DNA from: Polyangiaceae bacterium
Lineage (GTDB): Bacteria > Myxococcota_A > Polyangia > Polyangiales > Polyangiaceae
Direction of reading: 5' to 3'
Length of the DNA stretch: 64,000 bases
NCBI GenBank assembly: GCA_016712345.1
Contig: JADJRH010000001.1
Location: 4,646,001-4,710,000 of the forward strand
Part shown: in pieces, positions 33,609-41,355 of the stretch
Numbering within the stretch: position 1 is the first letter of the stretch
Layout of the letters: each line of letters starts with the position of its first letter
Notes under the pieces: generated by a model
Databases searched by the model: none
What the model saw: only the letters and a program-made list of their open reading frames with translations
What the model was told of the DNA's origin: nothing
Position numbers and translations under genes: made by a program

Positions 33609-33859
33609 CCGGCAGCATTCGGTGCACCACCGGCGTACCCGCTCTCACTACTGTACAACGCTGAACAACGAGCATTCTGCTTTGTAAACAACGCGGGACC
33701 GCGTGAACGGTGAAGCGCCGCGCAATGCTTCCGCGCGAACGCGCGGCCAAAAAAATCGTCTCACAACGTGCATCCAACACTATCGCGGGTTGGCCTGCAT
33801 ATTGTATACAAGAAGCTCCCGACGTTTTGTGCTCCAAGTACGCAGTTGGGAGGCGCCTC
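33609..33859. other. Leader region of the AAA+ regulator
   Basis: This 251-bp region has no separate gene. The downstream frame is open from GTG 33710, but the added 50 residues look random and GGGAGG at 33848-33853 marks the later GTG as start. A loose GG-N10-GT pattern near 33791 is too weak to call a sigma54 promoter. Confidence 0.4.
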
Positions 33860-35608
33860 GTGGGATCCAACATTTCGCAGCTTGTTTCGCAGCTTCGTTC
33901 GGCAGAGTCGTTTGAAGATGCAGCCGATTGTGCGCTCGGCGCGGTGATCGACGTGGCGCGCGCCGCGCTCGACGCGTCGGCGTTCGCCAAGAAGGGTCGA
34001 ATCTTACGCGCGATGGTCCATCACCGGCCCGACGATGGATATCGGCGGCTGGTGGTTGTAGAAGGAGGTGCGGACGGGGCAAAAAGTTCAGTCCAATTTG
34101 GGGAGGGTCAACATCTACCCTCGGCGTCGGCGTGGCAGTGGGTGCGCTCGCACCACGAGGCGGTGACCATTGACGTAACCCTTCAAACAGTCACGTTTGC
34201 CTCGGGAGAAAAGACAAAAACAAATCGCCCTGGGGAGGTTGTCAATGCAAAAGGGAGCATGCTCCGAATGTTGGAGAGGGATGCTACCCATGTGCTTGTT
34301 GTTCCCATTGTCGCCCCGCTCGGTAGGACCGATGGGATGATCGTGGTGGAGGCGAGTTGTAAAGCGGCCATTGGTCAAGCCTTTATTTGGGAAACATGTC
34401 GCGACGACGTGGCGACAATTGGGGCGCTTGTTTCAGCCTATTTGGCACGTCTACCCATCGCCCGCGTTTCAACCACACCCCCCGACGAGTTTCTACCCGT
34501 CATCGGTGCATCCATGCAGCCGGTGGTAGAAATGCTTCGCGTGTTCGCCAAGCAGGAAGAAACCATTTTGTTGAGCGGTCCCACGGGAGCTGGAAAATCA
34601 AGGCTTGCGCGTTGGTGCCATGAAAAGTCGCCGGTAAAAAAAGGCCCGTTTGAGACAATTGATCTTTCCAGCGTACCCGAAGAGCTGCAACTTGCAGAGC
34701 TGTTCGGTTGGAGAAAAGGGGCCTTTACAAGCGCCGTGAAAGACCACGAGGGTGGAATTGCGAGGGCAGAAAAAGGCACGCTCTTTATCGACGAAATTGA
34801 TAAGTTGTCCCTTGCGTCACAAGCGGGCCTTCTCCGCGTTCTAGAAGATAAAAGGTACCGTCAACTCGGTGACAGCGACGGCGACAAGAGCGCCAACGTG
34901 CGATTTATTATCGGTACAAATGCCGACTTGGGTAAGTTGTGCGACGAGGGTAAGTTTCGCGCGGATCTATACTACCGTATCAACGTTTTGCCTGTGCGCA
35001 TTCCACCTTTGAAAAACAGGCGCGATGAAGTGGTTGATTGGGCGGAGTACATGCTGCGGAGGCGCAATGAAGTCGGCGGTGCCGGTGGGGAGGTATCCAT
35101 TTCTTCCGACGCGGCCAGATTGTTGTCCGCGCAGGATTGGCCGGGCAATCTCCGTCAACTCGACAATATTGTCCGCAGAGCGTACGCCCTTTCTCAAATT
35201 GAACAGGACGTTCCGAGTGCCGGCATTACACTCCGGGCCGAACATTTGGAGCGCGCACTGCAATACGAGGGTAACCCACCGCCGGTGACGCTCCTTGACC
35301 ACCTGATGAAAAGCGCCGAGGCTTTTACGCGCGAGGCGGAGCGACGGTTTGACAGCAACATGAAGCTCGACTTGGACTTGTGTACCGCATTCAAAGGGCT
35401 TGTTCTCGAATCGGCCATGACGCGTTGGCCAAGCGATCCCAATGCGGTAAAACGAGCATTTTTGCTGTTTGGTAAAGACAGCACCGTGAAGAGTAGAAAT
35501 CATTGGGCGCACTTCGAGCGCGAAATGAAAGAGGTTGAAAAGCTGAAAGCATTTTTGGCCGGCAGGCCTTTGCCACCAGACAATTCACCCCCGTCCGAGC
35601 CAAAGTGA
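33860..35608 (+). CDS. Enhancer-binding-type AAA+ regulator with GAFTSA loop
   Basis: A 582-residue transcriptional activator-like protein. A GAF-like sensory region covers about 1-190. The central AAA+ domain has Walker A GPTGAGKSRL (about 240), the L1 loop ELFGWRKGAFTSA (about 287), Walker B LFIDEID (about 308), and the sensor/R-finger region RADLYYRINVLPVRIPPLKNR. The sigma54-contact motif GAFTGA is GAFTSA here. The C-terminal tail has no clear Fis-type helix-turn-helix, though FGKDSTVKSRNHW may be a degenerate one. The kinase-ATPase gene follows 26 nt downstream. GTG 33860 is preceded by GGGAGG at 6 nt. Confidence 0.88.
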   Translation: MGSNISQLVSQLRSAESFEDAADCALGAVIDVARAALDASAFAKKGRILRAMVHHRPDDGYRRLVVVEGGADGAKSSVQFGEGQHLPSASAWQWVRSHHEAVTIDVTLQTVTFASGEKTKTNRPGEVVNAKGSMLRMLERDATHVLVVPIVAPLGRTDGMIVVEASCKAAIGQAFIWETCRDDVATIGALVSAYLARLPIARVSTTPPDEFLPVIGASMQPVVEMLRVFAKQEETILLSGPTGAGKSRLARWCHEKSPVKKGPFETIDLSSVPEELQLAELFGWRKGAFTSAVKDHEGGIARAEKGTLFIDEIDKLSLASQAGLLRVLEDKRYRQLGDSDGDKSANVRFIIGTNADLGKLCDEGKFRADLYYRINVLPVRIPPLKNRRDEVVDWAEYMLRRRNEVGGAGGEVSISSDAARLLSAQDWPGNLRQLDNIVRRAYALSQIEQDVPSAGITLRAEHLERALQYEGNPPPVTLLDHLMKSAEAFTREAERRFDSNMKLDLDLCTAFKGLVLESAMTRWPSDPNAVKRAFLLFGKDSTVKSRNHWAHFEREMKEVEKLKAFLAGRPLPPDNSPPSEPK

Positions 35609-35634
35609 CGGGACGGCAGAGTTGAGGACCGTCT

Positions 35635-38600
35635 ATGCCCCGTGACACCCCATTTCGTGAGGGGGATTTTTTTGCGGAAAGGTATCGACTGATCTCCCTA
35701 CTCGGGGGCGGGGCATTCGGTCAGGTGTGGAAAGCGCTGGATGTTGAATCCAAGCGCGAAGTTGCCATCAAGCTGATGCGAGCCGTTTCCGCTAGGATGT
35801 TGGCGCGCATCCAAATGGAAGTGGCCGCTTTGCGCCTTCGTCTTCCCGGCATTGTCGACTTGATAGACCATGGTCAGATCGGTGAATACGCGTATCTGGT
35901 CATGGAGCTTGTGGATGGTACCAAGTTTCCCGGGTGTCCGGTGCCGTGCTCGTGGCAATCCATTCGAGACGCGACGATTGCTCTGCTTGAAACGCTGGGT
36001 CAAATTCATGCCGCGTCCTACCTCCATCGCGACCTGAAACCTGAAAATGTGCTTGTAACGGCTGTTGGTCAGGTTCGGGTTCTTGACTTGGGATTTGCCT
36101 TTAAGCTCGCGCCCGACGAAGTGGAGCAACTGCGCCTCACAACCGATGATGAAACCCCGGGCACGCCGGCGTATATTGCACCCGAGCAAATTCGGGGAGA
36201 GCCAATCGAACAGAGCGATTTGTACGCCGTCGGTGTGATGCTTTACGAAGCGCTGTCAGGTCGGTTGCCACACCCGCAGGACAACGTGGTTGCCCTTTTC
36301 AGCGCTCGACTTACCCAAGCACCCGCTCCCATCCGAGATCACGTTCCAGATTTACCTTCCAATGTCGCCCGAGCGGTGGACAGTTTACTCGACTTGGATG
36401 TAAAGCGGCGACCTGCGTCGGCGGCCGCGGTTTTGTCGCTTCTTCGGGGTGAACAATTCGGCGCCGCTCCCTTTCCCGGGTTGGGTAACACCGACGCGGT
36501 GACAACGGCGATGCGCCTCGCTGAACAGGGTAGAAGCGTGGACTTTCTCGGTCCACGCGGCATGGGTAGAACGAGGCACCTTCAGAGTGTTGCGGCTGCA
36601 CTCGGCGCGAGTCGACGCATTACATGGCTTCCTGCGGGCGAAGTGGCATTTTCGTCGCTGACCGACTTAATTGACACCACCGGGTATCAGGAGCTTGACC
36701 TGGATGAAATGACCCGGCGGGTCACCGAAGTTGTAAAGGCCCGGCTCGCCGCGGGTGACGTGCTTGTTGCCGATGATTGCGAGCGAATTGATCGGCAGTC
36801 GGCGGCGATTTTAGAAAGCTGCCGCTCAGATGGGGTGATCCTCCGAGGGCTTCTTGATTCACGGGAGTCGGATTCAAATGCGGAAGGATCGTTTTTCCTC
36901 CGCCCTCTCTTGGAGAGGGATTTGAGGGATTTGTTCACCGGTTCAGATTGCCTGTTTCACCTTCGAGAAGATGCAGCTCGTTTTCTCCATCGGCGCACGG
37001 GCGGTGTCCCGGCGCTTCTTGTGAGGGAAGTGTCAAGTTGGGTTGCTCTCGGTTTTGCCCGTTGGGACAGAGGGCATCTTACCATTTCTCGCGAAACGCT
37101 CGACCGGATGGAAGCGGGCCTCTGGAGCGTGGATCCGTTGGACACGGATCTGGAAACGTTGCAGCGCATGCGACCTTCGCTTCTCGACATTCTGGTATGG
37201 ATGGCCCTTCTCGAACCGTATGCCACTGTGTCGACGGTTGTCGCCGCCTCCGGCATGAAACGTTATCAGGTAGAATCTGACCTGACGGTTCTCTTTGACC
37301 AGAAGCTTGTGGGAAGAACCGATGGCGATTCTCTGACCCTTCGAATTGCGGTCGCGCCTCAGTTGATATGGACAAGTAAAGAAAAGCTTGCGAATGCTCG
37401 CCGCGCTGTCGCTCAAGTGCTCCCGGTTGGAACGGCGCGGCGGCTTCTTCTCCTTTCTCTGAGTGGACGAGAATCGAAAGAGGGTAGAATTGCCATCGGC
37501 GTCGAGGCGGCGGAGTTCGCGAAGCGACGTTTGGATGAGGGTAAGCCCGCGCACGCGGCGGCGGCGGTAGACTTTGCCATTCGCGGTCTTTTTGACGACA
37601 ATTCTACCCAGGCCGCCGAGTGTAGACTCCGGTTGCTGACGCTCGCGGTGGAAGCCGCGGTTTCAATTGGAACTTCGGACGCGATTGGTAGAACGCAGTT
37701 GGCGCTCCAATTGGTAGAGCCCAAAACGCCTGAATTGGACTTGCTCCTCGGGCTTTCTCAAGCGGCGTTGGCATTGGATGAGTTCAGCGGTAGAGCGCTT
37801 GACATTGCGAGTCAGGTTCCTCCGTGTGCCGACGGTCGGTTGATGAGGGTAAGGCAGAATATTCGAATTCATGCTGCGAATCGGTCGAGAAATCCCACCT
37901 CTGAAGCCCGGGTATTGGCCGAAATTGTGGCTGAAAATGGCGACGCCGACCCTGAAGTGTCGGCTGCCATCAGAAACTCTCAGGGGCGTATAAAGTACCT
38001 TCAGGGTGACTTTGAACAGGCGGCTCACCTCCACGGTTTGGCCGCAACATTGGCAGAAAATCGGTTGACCAAAGCGTACTCTTACCTTCGTCAGGTGGGG
38101 TCGTTGATTGAGCTTTTTGAGTTTGACGAGGCCGGGAGCGCGCTTCAAAAGGCGCGTGTCGAGTTGGGTGAAACGCGTCACCCCAACCATGAAGCGTGGC
38201 TCATTTGGCTTGAACGAACGCTTCGATACCGCCGGGGTGAAACCGAGCTTCCCGACTTGGAGTTGATCGATGCTGTCGGTCACGTTGGAAACCGTCAGAC
38301 CGAGGGGCTTGTGTGTTTTCACGAAGCCGTGTTGGCGTGGCGCTGTCGAGAGAGTGATCGGGCCGGGTTTGACGTCGGACCCTCTGTGAGCCAAATTACA
38401 GACCTGGCCTATAATGCGCTGACGGGCATTCGAGGTATACCGGGCCCAATCTTGCTGCGGTGCTTCAGGTTTATGTTGGGTGTACCCCTCGCTGAAGGCG
38501 AGCTGTTGAGCCTCGTTGAGTTGGTAAAGACGCAGGCAGCCCAAGGGATTGGTATTCAAGGTCTGGGCCTTTTAGCCATCGGCTTGACGAACGCGAAGCG

Positions 38601-38736
38601 GCGTTTTCCGGCCGATCTTGTCTCCGTCGAGGACATCACTCGTCTTGTGGAGCCTATACCGGCTCGGTATCGTGCGCTCCGCATGGATATCCTGTCCGCC
38701 GATGAAGCCGCTGCCGCTGCTCACCGGGCGTTATAA
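35635..38736 (+). CDS. PknK-like Ser/Thr kinase with ATPase-like and helical-repeat regions
   Basis: A 1033-residue cytoplasmic kinase. The kinase domain (about 11-275) has LGGGAFGQVWKA, VAIKLM, YLHRDLKPENVLV (about 131) and DLGFAF (DFG variant DLG), then GTPAYIAPEQ. It is followed by an AAA/STAND-like region whose P-loop is degenerate (LGPRGMGRTR near 304: the Lys is Arg) and by long helical TPR-like repeats from about 600 to the end. This is the architecture of PknK-type kinases that relay signals to regulators. It is probably co-transcribed with the AAA+ regulator upstream. Confidence 0.88.
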   Translation: MPRDTPFREGDFFAERYRLISLLGGGAFGQVWKALDVESKREVAIKLMRAVSARMLARIQMEVAALRLRLPGIVDLIDHGQIGEYAYLVMELVDGTKFPGCPVPCSWQSIRDATIALLETLGQIHAASYLHRDLKPENVLVTAVGQVRVLDLGFAFKLAPDEVEQLRLTTDDETPGTPAYIAPEQIRGEPIEQSDLYAVGVMLYEALSGRLPHPQDNVVALFSARLTQAPAPIRDHVPDLPSNVARAVDSLLDLDVKRRPASAAAVLSLLRGEQFGAAPFPGLGNTDAVTTAMRLAEQGRSVDFLGPRGMGRTRHLQSVAAALGASRRITWLPAGEVAFSSLTDLIDTTGYQELDLDEMTRRVTEVVKARLAAGDVLVADDCERIDRQSAAILESCRSDGVILRGLLDSRESDSNAEGSFFLRPLLERDLRDLFTGSDCLFHLREDAARFLHRRTGGVPALLVREVSSWVALGFARWDRGHLTISRETLDRMEAGLWSVDPLDTDLETLQRMRPSLLDILVWMALLEPYATVSTVVAASGMKRYQVESDLTVLFDQKLVGRTDGDSLTLRIAVAPQLIWTSKEKLANARRAVAQVLPVGTARRLLLLSLSGRESKEGRIAIGVEAAEFAKRRLDEGKPAHAAAAVDFAIRGLFDDNSTQAAECRLRLLTLAVEAAVSIGTSDAIGRTQLALQLVEPKTPELDLLLGLSQAALALDEFSGRALDIASQVPPCADGRLMRVRQNIRIHAANRSRNPTSEARVLAEIVAENGDADPEVSAAIRNSQGRIKYLQGDFEQAAHLHGLAATLAENRLTKAYSYLRQVGSLIELFEFDEAGSALQKARVELGETRHPNHEAWLIWLERTLRYRRGETELPDLELIDAVGHVGNRQTEGLVCFHEAVLAWRCRESDRAGFDVGPSVSQITDLAYNALTGIRGIPGPILLRCFRFMLGVPLAEGELLSLVELVKTQAAQGIGIQGLGLLAIGLTNAKRRFPADLVSVEDITRLVEPIPARYRALRMDILSADEAAAAAHRAL

Positions 38737-38761
38737 AACCCCCCTCGTCGCTTCTGTTGGC

Positions 38762-39847
38762 TTAGATCGTTTCGGCGTCGCACTCCGCCACGATGTAGGT
38801 GCTGCCGCTCGGGAGCGACTGCTTCAATTCCAGCGGGGTGATTGTTGTGTGCACGCCTTGATAGGCAAACACAATGTCCTGGTTTGAATTGGACGCCGAC
38901 GGCCAACGGTAAGAAGTATAGAGCCCCCAATATTCGGTGCTCTTGTTGCTGCTTGCGCCCGGCTTGACGAGCAGTTTGCCCACCAAGTTGCTGTTCTGAT
39001 AGAGATGGTAGAGGCCGTCAATGATTTGGATACCGTCTGAAATTCGAACGATGCTCATGGGTTCTTGCCCTGTATGTTTGTGGTTTGTTTGTACAGAAGA
39101 TACGGATTTCTCCGACTGAGGGTCGGTTAAGTTCTGTTCGCCCAACTGTTCGTCGAGCGCTGCACGCCCGGGTAGACTCGCAAGTTGCGTTCGGCCAAAT
39201 CCGTGGGCGGGGTTGGGATTGTCGAACGAATCGGCCATTTGCAGAAGGTGTTTTTTGACTTCACCTCCCGTCAAACGGCGGCCAAATTTTTGGAACAGGA
39301 GCGCTGCCGCACCCGACACTTGGGGTGCGGCCGCACTCGTTCCGCAAAACAGAGACATGTACCGCGCGGGGGTGGACGCCGAAATGCATACGACGTTGGT
39401 TCCACACGCCGTCAAGTCAGGTTTTTGAAGTGCATGCCTGCCCGGGCCGCGCCCCGAAAAAGGGGCGGTTTGGAGAGTCGTGTGAACGTATGCGCCGACG
39501 GTGATGGCGCTTTTGCAAGTTCCAGGTGATGTGATGGTGGTGGCAACGTCGGCCTCCCGTGTAGACGTATCCCATTCAAGGGAGGGATGGTCGAGCCAAG
39601 CATCCCAACGTGTTTCTTGAGTTGGGTGGGCATGAAGTACAATCTCCCATTTCCCTTCGAGAAGTTCAGTCCCGAATGCGGCAAAGATCTCCACACGGAG
39701 CAGGCCGTTTTCAGAGCCCGGGTAAACCTCGGCGCCCGCGATCAACACATGGGTTCTACCCTCACCTTGCGGACCAACATAAGGTGTCTGATTCGGGCCC
39801 CTATTGGGGATGAAAAACGAGTGGGGCCCGTCGCCCGGTGCAAGCAC
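38762..39847 (-). CDS. Subtilisin-like protease, 3' part (frameshifted)
   Basis: C-terminal part of the S8 peptidase whose 5' part is encoded just upstream in another frame. It carries the catalytic Ser motif CGTSAAAPQVSGAAALLF and the usual helix after it, the strand SAITVGAYVHTT, and a Gln/Ser linker. It ends with a distinct C-terminal region of about 97 residues that begins MSIVRISDGIQIIDGLYHLY and ends AECDAETI. The join to the first part is at about 39850, where one base seems to be missing. The C-terminal region starts with a Met and could also be translated alone. Confidence 0.7.
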   Translation of the reverse strand: MLAPGDGPHSFFIPNRGPNQTPYVGPQGEGRTHVLIAGAEVYPGSENGLLRVEIFAAFGTELLEGKWEIVLHAHPTQETRWDAWLDHPSLEWDTSTREADVATTITSPGTCKSAITVGAYVHTTLQTAPFSGRGPGRHALQKPDLTACGTNVVCISASTPARYMSLFCGTSAAAPQVSGAAALLFQKFGRRLTGGEVKKHLLQMADSFDNPNPAHGFGRTQLASLPGRAALDEQLGEQNLTDPQSEKSVSSVQTNHKHTGQEPMSIVRISDGIQIIDGLYHLYQNSNLVGKLLVKPGASSNKSTEYWGLYTSYRWPSASNSNQDIVFAYQGVHTTITPLELKQSLPSGSTYIVAECDAETI

Positions 39848-41136
39848 AAGCGTTTGCCCAAGACCGTGGGGGCGACAACCTCAATGGAAGGTGTGGCGCC
39901 TGCGTTGCACCATATTTCGATGACCAAGTGCGGGAAGCTGCGGCGTCCAATGTACACACCGAGGCGGTCTGTACGATCGCGGCCTGCCCCACTTTCGTCG
40001 GTACCACCCAACGTGCCTGAAACGTGCTTCTTCTTGCCCGCGGAGTTTCCGGCGGCGACAACAATGGCGCGACCCGGCTTTTCAAGCACCGAGTCGAAAA
40101 ATCGTTCTACCGGGCTTGTCCCGTCGCGGGGGCCGAGATCGTCGCCCAAGCTGACATTGATAACACAGGGTTTACCCTCTTTGTCAGCTCGGTTGAAAAC
40201 GTAGTCCACGGCTTCTGCCAACTCGATCATGGTGGCGAGAGCGCGTTCTCCAGACCCATGCGTCCCCAAGTAGATGAGTTCAGCCCCGGGGGCGACGCCG
40301 CGGGCGTCTTCGTTTTCCACTCCGAAACCCGCGGCAATTCCGGCGACGGCGGTGGCGTGACTCTGTTTGAGAGCCTGATGGTTGACAGCAGCGTAACGTT
40401 TGTGCCGGTTGGGGTTCAGCTCCACGAATAGGTCATTGAATGTGTACTCTTGGCCGTAGCCCCATTCAGGCGGTGGCTTTGCGCTCCTTTCCTCAACGGT
40501 TTGGTCCCAAATCCAGCGGACTTTGGAGATGTTGCCCGGGTTGACAAGGTCGGGATGGTAGATGTCGATGCCACCCGCATCGACAACCCCAATGAGAGTG
40601 CCTCGACCGTCGAGGGTAGAATCCCAGTTTACCATTCCCAGGGTTTTGCGAGGTGACGCGCTCGTAGGTTGGCTGTCAGGCTGCGAGGTGGGTTTGGCGC
40701 CCCCTGTCCATTCCACCGCGACCACGGCCTCCTGGGACTCAAGCCGGAGAATTTCTTCAATTGTCAGAAATGCGGTGGCGATCGTACCCGATGTTGACCT
40801 CAGTTTTACTCCGAGCGATTCAAATTGGGTGTTGGGTTTGACAGTGATAAAGATGGGTACACACGCCGCTGGGCCGTCATATCCTCTCAAGGCTTCGTTG
40901 TGCGATCCAGATCCGCTCCGTGCTTTTTTTCCAGCGAGTGGACCCTTCAAGAAGGCCAATGGTCCCGCGCTGCGGCGCAGTGGAACGTCGCGATTGGCTT
41001 CATAACCGCTGCGCGACGCGGGGGGCTGAATTTCGCCGAATGTCTCATCACTCAACTCAACAAGGCTGGCAAGCCGAGGGTCAAGCTTGGGATGATTTTG
41101 ACCTGCGCGGGAGAGAAGGGTGAAGCCGTAGTTCAT
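39742..41136 (-). CDS. Subtilisin-like protease, 5' part (frameshifted)
   Basis: N-terminal part of an S8 serine peptidase. A prodomain-like region precedes the catalytic Asp in LIGVVDAGGIDIYHPDL (about 185) and the catalytic His in SHATAVAGIAAG (about 258); the oxyanion Asn lies in IVVAAGNSAG. After about VVAPTVLG the frame becomes random and ends at 39742, while the other frame continues with the Ser region. Inserting one base in the G run there (G-G-G before CAAACG) would restore a single protein of roughly 790 residues. ATG 41136 is chosen; the open frame to 41313 is not conserved-looking. No signal peptide is evident. Confidence 0.7.
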   Translation of the reverse strand: MNYGFTLLSRAGQNHPKLDPRLASLVELSDETFGEIQPPASRSGYEANRDVPLRRSAGPLAFLKGPLAGKKARSGSGSHNEALRGYDGPAACVPIFITVKPNTQFESLGVKLRSTSGTIATAFLTIEEILRLESQEAVVAVEWTGGAKPTSQPDSQPTSASPRKTLGMVNWDSTLDGRGTLIGVVDAGGIDIYHPDLVNPGNISKVRWIWDQTVEERSAKPPPEWGYGQEYTFNDLFVELNPNRHKRYAAVNHQALKQSHATAVAGIAAGFGVENEDARGVAPGAELIYLGTHGSGERALATMIELAEAVDYVFNRADKEGKPCVINVSLGDDLGPRDGTSPVERFFDSVLEKPGRAIVVAAGNSAGKKKHVSGTLGGTDESGAGRDRTDRLGVYIGRRSFPHLVIEIWCNAGATPSIEVVAPTVLGKRLCLHRATGPTRFSSPIGARIRHLMLVRKVRVEPMC

Positions 41137-41355
41137 AACAGAGGATGCCGTTGGAAGTTGATGGCCGTTTAGCAACGGGCGGGCCAGCGACGTTGGATGG
41201 CGAGAAATCCAAAATCGCGGCTTTTTGAGGAGGTGTTGGCAGGTCGGCCGGAGCGCGGAAGGCCGCAGGCGCGTTGTGGAAAACGGATCTTCGTTGCCGG
41301 CTACGCAGGCCAACTGATCGCGATCAGGGTTGCGCGGAAGGCGTGGACGAGGGTG

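Noticed and set aside
33785..33805. Sigma54-type -24/-12 element upstream of the AAA+ regulator
   Set aside because: The spacing GG-N10-GT is near but the conserved GC of the -12 box and the -24 flank are poor.
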